NCBI GenBank assembly: GCA_963838385.1
Contig: CAWIRE010000002.1
Location: 73,385 to 137,384, forward strand
Direction of reading: 5' to 3'
Source of the DNA: DAHUYF01 sp963838385
Lineage (GTDB): Bacteria; Pseudomonadota; Alphaproteobacteria; ATCC43930; CGMCC-115725
Length of the DNA: 64,000 bases
The notes beneath the pieces were generated by a model. That model was not told the DNA's origin. It was given only the letters and a program-made list of their open reading frames with translations, and searched no databases. The position numbers and the translations under genes were made by a program. Shown piece after piece: positions 56,869 through 64,000 of the stretch. Every line of letters begins with the position of its first letter. Within the stretch, counting starts at the first letter, position 1.

Positions 56869-58609
56869 CTCCGGCGCCTCCGAACAGGAGCCCGCGCAGG
56901 AACGTTCTGGTGGCCTCGGAGGCACCCTTCGCGGGAGCCTGGAGAAGTGCCGGAGCCGCCGGCGCAGCGCCTTCCCCGAGCGCGCCCAGCGTACCGGCCA
57001 GGGCACCGGCCTCGCCTAGCCCAGGGATGAAGCGGCCGACGGTGCCGGCGATGGCCGCTCGGCCGGTGCGCTTGGCGAACTCGGTCATGGCATTTTGCGC
57101 CGCGCGCGCTTTCGCCTGGGTGGCCGCGCCCGAGCCGATATGCAGGGCCTTCGCCGTATTCAGGTAGTCGTCGAACGCCGCCGCATCCTGCGGGTTGCGC
57201 CGGAACAAGAAATCGACCGTCTCGGGGCTGTTCTGCCGCATGGCGATCATGTTGCGCGCGAACGTCGTCGGATCGGCGATGCCATCCGAGTTGGCGTTTA
57301 AACGGTAGAACTGATTGCTCGCGATGTTGCCGATATCGTTGTCGTCGAGGACGCCCTTATCAACGAGCATCTTCAGCTTCGTCAGATTTTGCGCCGGGTT
57401 GGCGGCGAGCTGCGCGAAGGCGTCTTCCGGCGTGGTGGTCGCATCCGGCAGCGAGCCGAACGCCTTGGCGACGATCGCCTTGTCGCTGGCGTAGCCGGCG
57501 TCGAGCTGCTTCCATTTGTCGACGAGCTGCTGACCGCCCTGCGCCTGCGCGGTGCTCTCCATGTCCTTCGAGAGCGCCCCATAGAACTGCTTGAGCCGGC
57601 CCGTGCCCTGGCCGCCCTGGAGCCCGTTGATCGCCTCGCCGACTTCGCTCCGCCAGTTTTGCAGCTCGTTGAAATCGGGCGGCGGCAGCTTGGGGTTCGT
57701 GATGCGCTGCGCGAAGTCGTTGATGATCGCCGGCGGCTTCGGCCCCGGCGGCATATTCACGGCGAAGGCCGACGAGGCGGTGGTCGTGGCGGGATCGGGC
57801 ATCTCCTGGCGCAGCGCGTCATAGCCCGCGTCGTTGGCGTCCTTGCGATCCTTGAGCCACCCCGTCGCCTTGGCGACGAGATTTTGCCCGATCTGCATAG
57901 GCGTCGCTTCGGCGCCGACTGCGGCGGCCGTATCGCCGGCGACGCCCTGGAACTGTCCGAGCGGCGTTTGACCGAACTGCCCGGCGTTGGTCAGGTTCTT
58001 GGTGATCGCCTTGTTGCCGGTCACGGCGCCGAGTGACGCGTCCGCTGCGGCGGGCGCCGCGCCTGCGACCGCCTTCGTCGCTACGCGCGGGGCTGCGGCG
58101 CCGATGCCCCCACCGGCAACGCTGCCGATGAGGCGCGCCAGCCAATCCGGCAGCACACCGCCTGCGCCCTTGTTGGCGTCTGACGCCAATGTGCCGCCGA
58201 GCGCGCCCACGGCAGTAGCGCCGGGCGCGATTACGGCACCCACGGGATCGGCACCAGCGGCGCTTGCCACGTCACCGGCGTAGCGCGCCACGGTGTTCGG
58301 AGGCGGCACGTTGTCGGTGCCATACATCGCTTTGTCGACCGTCGATTGCCCGCTCGGCATCGCTGCGATCTCGTCTGCTTGATCCGGCTGGCTCATCTCC
58401 AAGGAGGCGGCGCTGCCGAGATTTTGCGCGCCCTGGAGCAACGAGCCCACGAAGCGCGAGCCGACGTAACCCGGCGTGCTCGCCTGCGCGGGAGGCGCAG
58501 CGGGCGGCGTCGGCGGCGCGGGGGCGCTGAAAAAGTCGTCCGCGCTCATCCCTTGCGTGGGAGCGTCGGGCGGCGGGGCGCCGAAAAAGTCGTCTGCGGA
58601 AAGCGGCAT
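56837..58609 (-). CDS. Internal virion/DNA-ejection-like protein
   Basis: It has 590 residues, mostly helical and Ala/Gly-rich. Two near-identical N-terminal copies of LSADDFFGAPPPDAP and MSADDFFSAPAPPTP mark a short repeat. Hydrophobic patches (VIAPGATAVGALGGTLASDA, LIGSVAGGGIGAAAPR, GTVGRFIPGLGEAGALAGTL) and amphipathic helices with no signal peptide resemble podovirus internal or ejection proteins that form the channel for DNA entry. Its start directly follows the TAA of the upstream gene (TAAATG). The assignment rests on composition and position; no exact family is recognised. Confidence 0.55.
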   Translation of the reverse strand: MPLSADDFFGAPPPDAPTQGMSADDFFSAPAPPTPPAAPPAQASTPGYVGSRFVGSLLQGAQNLGSAASLEMSQPDQADEIAAMPSGQSTVDKAMYGTDNVPPPNTVARYAGDVASAAGADPVGAVIAPGATAVGALGGTLASDANKGAGGVLPDWLARLIGSVAGGGIGAAAPRVATKAVAGAAPAAADASLGAVTGNKAITKNLTNAGQFGQTPLGQFQGVAGDTAAAVGAEATPMQIGQNLVAKATGWLKDRKDANDAGYDALRQEMPDPATTTASSAFAVNMPPGPKPPAIINDFAQRITNPKLPPPDFNELQNWRSEVGEAINGLQGGQGTGRLKQFYGALSKDMESTAQAQGGQQLVDKWKQLDAGYASDKAIVAKAFGSLPDATTTPEDAFAQLAANPAQNLTKLKMLVDKGVLDDNDIGNIASNQFYRLNANSDGIADPTTFARNMIAMRQNSPETVDFLFRRNPQDAAAFDDYLNTAKALHIGSGAATQAKARAAQNAMTEFAKRTGRAAIAGTVGRFIPGLGEAGALAGTLGALGEGAAPAAPALLQAPAKGASEATRTFLRGLLFGGAGATPGTPSGQQ

Positions 58610-60369
58610 TTACTGCACTACTCCGGGCTGGAAGTGATCGCCCATCCAAGTTGCGCTCTGCCCGTTCTTGTTCTTGTAGACATACCCCTGCTTGAGGGGA
58701 CTGCCTTTGGGCGGTTGATCCAGCGGAAGCACGCGGCTCGCGTACATCTCGGGCGGCGCGATCTTGTCGAACGCGGTTTGTGCGTCGAGCTTCGAGGCGT
58801 TCTCGTGCCGGCTGTAGTAGTCGGCCGCGAACGCTCCGAAATCGCGCTGGCGCTGGAACGTCTGATTGAGCGCTTCGAGGGAGAGCTGCGGCTGCGCACG
58901 TAGGATACCGGGCTTGGCCGCGTCCACCTTGTTGAAGATGCCGACGGGCACGCGGCTGTTGCCAACCGCCTTGACCATCGCGCCGACGATCGAGTTGCTA
59001 TCCATGTTCGCCAACTCGCCGCTGGCAACGCGCTGTTGATCGGCCGGGCTCAGAAGCCCGAGCTGCGAAAGGTGCTGCATCACCTTCAGGACGTGCCCGG
59101 CCATCGGACCCGTGGGGCCGAACTGCTTGAGCGCGGCGCTCGTCTGCTGCACTTCCGTCTGGAGCTGCGCCGCCGTGTTGGCGTCATCCTGCGCCTTCGA
59201 TACTTGCTTGATCTGCGCGGGCCGATACGGGTTGTCGTCCGCACCGGCGTTCGGCTGCGTGCCGGCGAGATCGCCACCCGGCGCGAAGCGGCCGGAGCGG
59301 TTCACGATATCGAGGCGCGGCACCATCGTTACCCCGCCGCGACCGTCGTTGACCTTGACGAGATCGAGCGATGCGTCCGTGTTGGCCTTCTGCCGTTGCG
59401 TCTCACGAGTGAGCTGCGCTTGGTTGGCGTTGATCGCTTCCTCGCCGGCGACGCGCGGCGCCTCTTGCGCTTGCGCCACCATGCCGGCGCCGCGGGCGGC
59501 GTACTGCTGGGTGCTACCTTGGATCGGAACGCCCGTGTTTTGGTCGATGATTCCGCCGCTGGTGGGGTCAATCTGCGTACCTGCGGGAGCATCCCCTCTC
59601 GCGAGCTTCATCAGCTCCGTGCCCATCGTCATATATTTGGGCAGGCCCATCGTCGCCATCGCGCGCTGCATCAGGAAAGCTCGCTGCGCTGCCGCCGCGT
59701 TCTGCGGGGCCGGCACGCCACCCGGCGCTGCGCCAGGGAGCGCGCCAACAGGGGCAGCCGGTTGTGGCGCTTGCGCCGCGCGGGCTGCGAGGAACGCGCT
59801 CGGATTGGCAGAGAGCGGTCCCGGCTGCGGCGGATTGAATACGCTCGGCGGGTTGCCGGCATAGGGCTGGCGGCGGGTCCGGGGACACCCGGCGCGGCAG
59901 CCGGGGGAGGCGCAGTCGCCGCCGGGGGCTGCAACGCCTGCACCGCCTGCTGCGCCGAAAACGATTGCCCGTCAGGCGCCGTCACATGCCCCGTTTGATC
60001 GTTGACCTTGAACCCGCTGCGCTCCAGGTATGCCTTGGTCTGCCCCGCATCCATCTGCATCCCTTGGGCCTGCGCCTGCGCGCCAAGGAGCTTGAAATAC
60101 GCGAGGGGGGCCTGCGCCTGCGCCTGCGCCACGGCTGCGTTCCGGCCGGCGCCGGTGAGCCATCCGAGAAGATGATTGCCACCGTTAAGCTTCTCGTTCG
60201 CGGCGGCGGCGTTCACATACTGCTGCTTGAAATCGTCATAGCTCGGCATCACCGCGCCGGAGGGAGCGCCCCCCGTCGGCGGATTTGTCGGCGCGGGCGC
60301 CGGCGCAGGAGTGGCGCTGTCATCATCTGAGAGCCACGCTTGGCCGGTGGTGTCGGTGTCGTCAGCCAT
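58610..60369 (-). pseudogene. Phage internal virion protein, frame changes near 59870
   Basis: ATG 60369 follows GAGAGGAACAGAAA. The first 160 codons (YDDFKQQYVNAAAANEKLNG, GMQMDAGQTKAYLERSGFKV) are in one frame. After a Pro/Ala linker (GVPGPAAS) the natural continuation PYAGNPPSVFNPPQPG, then NPSAFLAARAAQAPQPAAPV, is in another frame and runs without a break to 58610 (TMGTELMKLARGDAPAGTQI, QAQLTRETQRQKANTDASLD, SATWMGDHFQPGVVQ). The total is one base short of a multiple of three. Restored, it has about 586 residues, rich in Gln and Ala. Probably a second internal/ejection protein. Confidence 0.6.
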
Positions 60370-60381
60370 TTTCTGTTCCTC

Positions 60382-60701
60382 TCAGAGGAAGTCGGTAAAA
60401 AACGAAAGCAGCGGGCTCGCGGCGCTCGCTGCGCTACCCGCGCTGCTATCGGACGCGCTGTTGCCAAAGAAGAGGACGCGCCACCGGGAGAACTGCTCGC
60501 GGGGGACCCTCCGCTTTTCGCCCCCGTCATACCCGGCACGGTGCCCCCTGCGGGGAGCGACGGGAACAACTGCGACGGCGCGCCGCTTGACGACAACCCG
60601 GCGCGGGCTGCTTGCGCCATTTGCGCCAAAAATTGCTGGTTGCCCTGCATCTGCTGCTGCGGATCGGGCGCCGGCGGTGAGCCGTTGGTGGGTGCGGACA
60701 T
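60382..60701 (-). pseudogene. Small phage structural protein, one frame change
   Basis: ATG 60701 overlaps the upstream stop. The first 60 codons are Gln/Pro/Ser-rich (PAPDPQQQMQGNQQFLAQMA, QAARAGLSSSGAPSQLFPSL). The end in another frame, FFGNSASDSSAGSAASAASP then LLSFFTDFL, reaches TGA at 60382, 13 bases before the ATG of the next gene. One missing base near 60490 joins the two into about 106 residues. It resembles short linker or decoration proteins beside podovirus ejection genes. No family recognised. Confidence 0.5.
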
Positions 60702-61495
60702 TAGAGGTTAAACCCGTTGCTGTTGTTGGTGCCGGCCCAATTCAACACTTGGTCATTGGTCGCCGAATTGCCGCTACCGCTGCCGGTGACGGTGCCTCCG
60801 CCGTTTCCAGCGGTGATCGACTGGATGTACGCCATCAGCGGAGCGTAGGACGCTTCCATTGAGGTAGTGCCAGGAGTGAACAGGTCTGTCGTCACCCCCG
60901 GCGTGAGGCTCGCGCCGGTGAGCTGCTGTTGCGCTCCGGTCGCGTTGTTCGTCGAGAGCTGGTTCGCGGCTGCGAGCTGGTTCGCTTGCTCCTGGGTGTA
61001 ATTCCCATAAGCGAGCTGGCCCGTCTCGTTCGTCAGCGCGGAGGCAAACGCATTGGCATCGGCGCCCGAGCCGTACCGGCCGTCGGCCGCCATCGAGCCG
61101 TCGATTTCCGGCTGGAGCGCGTTCGACATCTGCCCGACTACGTTCTGGAACTCGGGGTTCGAGCTGTTGACGTAGGCACCGCTAGCAGTCGGCGTCAGAT
61201 ATTGGTTTCGCCGATTGGTCGTATAGTCGCCATTTGCGTAGTTGGTCGCGGCGGTCGCGCCCGCATTCGCCGTGCTGGTCGCGGCCGGCATCGCGCCGTT
61301 GATCGACGTGAGCCCGGCCTGCTCCATGCCGGGCGTCTCGCCGGTCGTCGGCTGGAGCATGCTCGATGCTTGAGTCCATCCGGCCTGGAGCTGCGGCAGG
61401 TCATTCCGGGCGTCTGCATCTGCGTCTGGTTGCTGTTGTAGTTGTCGAGTTATCGCCCTTCGAACCGCTCAACCCTTCCGAAGTGTTCGCGTCAT
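60701..61495 (-). pseudogene. Phage structural protein, two or more indels at the 5' end
   Basis: The main frame from about 61360 gives 219 residues: INGAMPAATSTANAGATAAT, FQNVVGQMSNALQPEIDGSM, SGADANAFASALTNETGQLA and EEP-free QEQANQLAAANQLSTNNATG. Upstream, the frames NDANTSEGLSGSKGDN and NYNSNQTQMQTPG must be joined by single-base changes. One lies in CCCGGAAT near 61402, where an extra G gives PGNDLPQLQAGWTQASSMLQ. The start is then ATG 61495, overlapping the previous stop (ATGA). Asn/Gln/Ala-rich virion protein of unknown role. Confidence 0.5.
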
Positions 61496-61919
61496 TGAAC
61501 CGCTAAATTCCTCCGCAGATTTACCCGCGTGTTCCTGCGCGCCGGGCCACGCACGCGCCCACCCGCGCCGGAAGCACCCGCTGCCTGCCGTGCAGCCTTG
61601 CTCACGGGCGCACTCTGCGGTGGTCGAAATAAACTCGTCCTTCCATGCTCGCATGTTGTCGCCGGAGATGTACACCACCGCGCAGACCTTGCGTCGCGGG
61701 AACATAATGATACTTCGTCGTCATCACGGCGTCGATCTTGCCGCGCTCTTTGTCCGACGGGCCCACACCACCTGCTTTCGGGTCCGTCGAGAATTTCCTT
61801 GAGCACGTCGACAGGCTCCATAGCACCCGTGCGTGGTCGCGGTGACGCGCGCGAACATCGGGCTTCGAAAACGTGCCAATAGAGCGCCGCCTCTTCGGGC
61901 CTCACGATGACAAGATCAT
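61492..61919 (-). pseudogene. Phage GNAT-like protein, several frame changes
   Basis: Consecutive pieces in three frames read DLVIVRPEEAALYWHVFE, MEPVDVLKEILDG, GPSDKERGKIDAVMTTK, IIMFPRRKVCAVVYISGDNM and RAWKDEFISTTAECAREQGC, then GCFRRGWARAWPGAQEH and VNLRRNLAVQ. Together they look like the compact GNAT-fold protein that short-tailed phages carry between their head and ejection genes. The ATG at 61919 overlaps the tail-fibre stop and the TGA at 61492 overlaps the next start. At least three indels are needed. Confidence 0.5.
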
Positions 61920-62661
61920 GTCTTGATGCAGGGGAGCAGAACGATGGTCGGCGGCCACGGTATCGTGCGCGCCGCCCCATCCGTACCGCCGTCGGTCGCG
62001 CCCGACAACTGAAGTTGTGGGTGCTGGTTCTGGTTCTCGGCGCCGGTGGGGCCGGTGGTGCCGCTGTTGGTGACTACACCGCTTCCGCCAACCGATCCGG
62101 CCGAGCTCGCTCTGCCACAACGGGAGCAGGTTGTGGGATGGCTTCGGTTCTCGTCCCCGGTGGTCGCGCTGCCGCTGTAGTTGTGCGTGTGCGCCGGCAG
62201 CTCCGTGGCGGCAAGCGTGATGAGCCTGCGCACCGCCGGTGTCGCCGATGGTGGCGGCGCTGACACCGCCGGTTAGGCCGGCGACAAGCTCCGTCGCATT
62301 GCTCGGGTCGTACCCGGCGACGCTACGCCCGGCGAGAAGCGGCAGACCAAACGTGGTCGAGCCGTCGCCGGCGCCAAACGTTGTACCGAGCAACGAGAAC
62401 AGCGCCGGAGAGCCGGCGCGGGCTGACGGGAGTGCTGCTGGTGAGCGTGAGGTAGCCTGCCGGTGCGGTTGCGGTCGGGAACCAATTGATTCTGCCCGGT
62501 GGGCACGACTGGCCGCTCGGCGAGCGCCGCCGCAATATCGGCCATCATCTGCCGCAGCGCAGGCCCGACGCTCGACGCCGGGCAGCCGGGAGCGATGTCG
62601 ATGCCGTTGATCGCCGTGTTGCTTCCCGGCGTCGTGCTGTAGTTGCTGATACCCCACGTAT
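61916..62661 (-). pseudogene. Tail fibre with phage tail-collar domain, several frame changes
   Basis: Pieces in order are WGISNYSTTPGSNTAINGID, APGCPASSVGPALRQMMADI, TATAPAGYLTLTSSTPVS, LFSLLGTTFGAGDGSTTFGL with PLLAGRSVAGYDPSNATELV, GGVSAATIGDTGGAQAH and LAATELPAHTHNYSGSATTG. The LLGTTFG...GSTTF.LP...GR block is the tail-collar motif, and ELPAHTH is its usual follow-up. The gene is for receptor binding at the virion tip. A start near 62661 (ACGTGG, probably a damaged ATG) is inferred. Stop TGA at 61916. Confidence 0.7.
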
Positions 62662-62674
62662 TTCTTTTTTGCCT

Positions 62675-63123
62675 TTATCCGTAAAACGCGACCGCGGGCG
62701 TTTGAACGTTGGTGACGATCGAGCCGCAGCGTGCGTGTGCGCCGGCTGCAATGATGAAATGGCCGCTCGACAGGTTGCGCCGAAGGTCACGCCGCTGCCG
62801 GGCGCGAGGGTCATCGCTCCCGCGCTCGCGTTTGCGATCATCAGCTCGAACGACTGACCGATGCTTGCGGCGCCGGCGACATGGTGGCGACGATGTTCGC
62901 GGCGGTGTCGGTCGTGTCGGTGAAAGCCGCGGTCGGACCCGAGCGCGGATCACTCTCCGCCGACGATCTGCGGCGCAGTCAGTGCCACGCCTGCCGTCGC
63001 GGTGACGGCGCTCGCGCTCCATTGCGACGTGTCGAGCTCGCGAATGATCGCGTTGGTCGCGATGGCAAGCTGCATTCGATGCGCCTGCCCGTTCGATCCG
63101 CTCGTCGGTACGGGCCGCGCCAT
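62675..63123 (-). pseudogene. Phage structural protein, frame changes
   Basis: ATG 63123 shares TAATG with the upstream stop. The frames read MARPVPTSGSNGQAHRMQLA, IATNAIIRELDTSQWSASAV and TATAGVALTAPQIVGGE, then after an indel SDPRSGPTAAFTDTTDTAAN, IVATMSPAPQASVGQSFELM, IANASAGAMTLAPGSGVTFG and finally IVTNVQTPAVAFYG before TAA. This beta-rich pattern occurs in small phage decoration or tail-knob proteins encoded beside gp10-like genes. The function is not established. Confidence 0.45.
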
Positions 63124-64000
63124 TAGCGCTTGCCCGCCGGTGAGACGCCACTTCGACGCTGTTGATATGCGTGGCGTTGTGCCACTCGCGCCGGTCGAGC
63201 ATCACGCGGCTGTACCGGCCTTCGGAGCGCTGCGGTGCGATCCCCTGCGCGTTCACCGCGACTGGCGCGCCATAGACACTCGCGGTCGCGGGCTTTGCGC
63301 TGCCCGACTGCGACGGAAGGCGTGTCGCCTTCGACGAGCGCCGAACGTAGCTCACGCGGCTCCGCGCGCCGGGATTAGCTGCGCCTCGGTGGTATCGACC
63401 GAATACGGCAGGTTAGGGCCGCTGAAATAACCGAATAGTCTGCTGTCTGTGAAGGCCGCCGAGGATGTAGTTGCCGCCCGCGAGAAAGGCGCTATCCAGG
63501 CTGTAGGGCAGCGCGTCCAGGGAGTAGCCCAGTCGCCGACGTGAGTGTCGAGCGCGGTTCCGATGAGAGAGCCCACCATCGGGTGGAGCCCTGAACGCGG
63601 TGATGAGCGCCCAGCGCCGCATGATCGTGTTGTAGACGAGCACGTAATTCGGGATGCCGTTGGTGTTGCCGATCCCCGCAAACGCCCGATAGATGAGCTT
63701 TAAACGGATCGGCACACCTTGCACTTGCGCCAGATGGTTCCGGATCGGCGAGCCGAAAAACGTCTCGTTCACCTTGCCGGCGGCCGATCGGGATGCTCTC
63801 GGTGCCGTCGAAAGAGGTAAGAACCCGTCGTGCGACAAGTAGTAGACGAGCTGGCCGAACTGCATGACCGACGCGCCCGAGCGCGTGCCACGCGCCTTTT
63901 CGATCGGCTGGATATCGAAGATCGCGCTGTTGCCGGTGTAGATATGCTGAAAACCGCGTTCTCGAAGAACAGCGCGGCGTTGCATGTGATGAGGTTCGGC
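63123..64000 (-). pseudogene. P22 gp10-like DNA-stabilisation/tail protein, 5' end outside the window
   Basis: Broken frames together read SIYTGNSAIFDIQPIEKARG, ASVMQFGQLVYYLSHDGFLP, AGKVNETFFGSPIRNHL, GNTNGIPNYVLVYNTIMRRW, LGYSLDALPYSLDSAFLAGG, GYFSGPNLPYSVDTTEAQLI, PVAVNAQGIAPQRSEGRYSR and a C-terminal SPAGKR. The QFGQLVYYLSHDG, LVYN...RW and DTTEAQL blocks match the packaged-DNA-stabilisation (gp10-type) proteins of alphaproteobacterial podophages, which close the portal below the head. At least four indels are needed, and the N-terminus is beyond 64 kb. Confidence 0.65.

Larger units (their letters stand above)
51161..64000 (-). mobile_element. Prophage integrated in tRNA-Val, podovirus-like, incomplete in window
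   Basis: Between the tRNA half-site and the right edge are integrase, excisionase-like HTH, endolysin, lipoprotein, holin, metallophosphoesterase, nucleotide enzymes, ejection/internal virion proteins, tail fibre and a gp10-like stabilisation/tail protein, nearly all on the minus strand. No tail tape-measure, sheath or long-tail gene is seen, which with the gp10-like gene suggests a short-tailed phage. Capsid, portal, terminase, replication genes and the second att site must lie beyond 64 kb. Frame breaks from 52.9 kb on may be sequencing errors or decay. Confidence 0.9.

Noticed and set aside
58610..60369. Programmed ribosomal frameshift in the phage internal protein
   Set aside because: No slippery heptamer or downstream structure is apparent at 59870 (Pro/Ala linker), and many nearby genes have the same kind of break, so a sequencing indel is simpler.
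1..64000. CRISPR arrays or insertion sequences
   Set aside because: I saw no regularly spaced direct repeats and no transposase frames. The only repeats are the palindromes and operator-type repeats listed.

Overview
The window reads as chromosome of a GC-rich alphaproteobacterium. A Rhodospirillales-type lineage is plausible but not proven. Pointers are the phasin, the 41-residue form of ribosomal protein L36, NnrS, the glcDEF glycolate oxidase set, an MHS-type transporter and many GST, VOC and fumarylacetoacetase-fold enzymes. There is no rRNA gene, complete tRNA or CRISPR array. At the right end, from 51.16 kb past the edge, sits a prophage integrated in a tRNA-Val(GAC) gene.

Layout, 1-16 kb: partial GST, a 145-bp palindromic element, phasin, a pdeM remnant, nnrS with an Fnr/NnrR-type box, a CLC channel divergent from a MarR regulator, panC divergent from a creatininase-family enzyme, an XRE-cupin regulator overlapping a DJ-1 protein and facing an MHS transporter, a UlaG-like hydrolase, a DUF1800/DUF1501 pair damaged by a deletion, a TPR protein, a GT2-TVP38 pair and clpP. 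16-23 kb: FAD monooxygenase, a DUF4410 lipoprotein coupled to glcF/glcE/glcD, rpmJ with a strong terminator, and a YefM/YoeB toxin-antitoxin operon. 23-33.6 kb: mostly single metabolic genes (flavin monooxygenase, FAH, methyltransferase, alanine transaminase, OsmC, branched-chain-type binding protein, DUF4239, VOC, GST) and an unrecognised 375-residue protein.

33.9-39.2 kb: a Sel1-like secreted protein behind a sigma-54-type promoter, then a five-gene run padR-doxX-multicopper oxidase-chrA-outer-membrane barrel from a sigma-70-like promoter that appears to give a leaderless padR message. 39.9-51.1 kb, all on the plus strand: FAH enzyme, class III cyclase-TPR, 701-residue FAD oxidoreductase, a 1,377-residue protein built like soluble adenylyl cyclase (two cyclase domains, P-loop NTPase, TPR-like), acetoacetate decarboxylase-fold protein and GT2. 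I know no described system with this combination, and it is the best candidate for something new.

51.2-64 kb: a podovirus-like prophage read almost wholly on the minus strand. From upstream to downstream it has a P22 gp10-like stabilisation/tail protein, tail fibre with collar domain, GNAT-like protein, internal/ejection proteins, holin, metallophosphoesterase, a nucleotide-pool module (deoxyribosyltransferase, MazG-like, dATP/dGTP diphosphohydrolase-like with Cys-rich tail), endolysin, lipoprotein, excisionase-like HTH and integrase. The last six steps are linked by 4-base start/stop overlaps or larger overlaps. One small membrane gene on the other strand has its own promoter and ribosome-binding site.

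Caution: at least ten otherwise intact genes carry single-base frame changes, three resolvable at short homopolymers, and density rises sharply after 61.4 kb. Sequencing indels are the simplest explanation. 'Pseudogene' below often means 'frame broken as read'.
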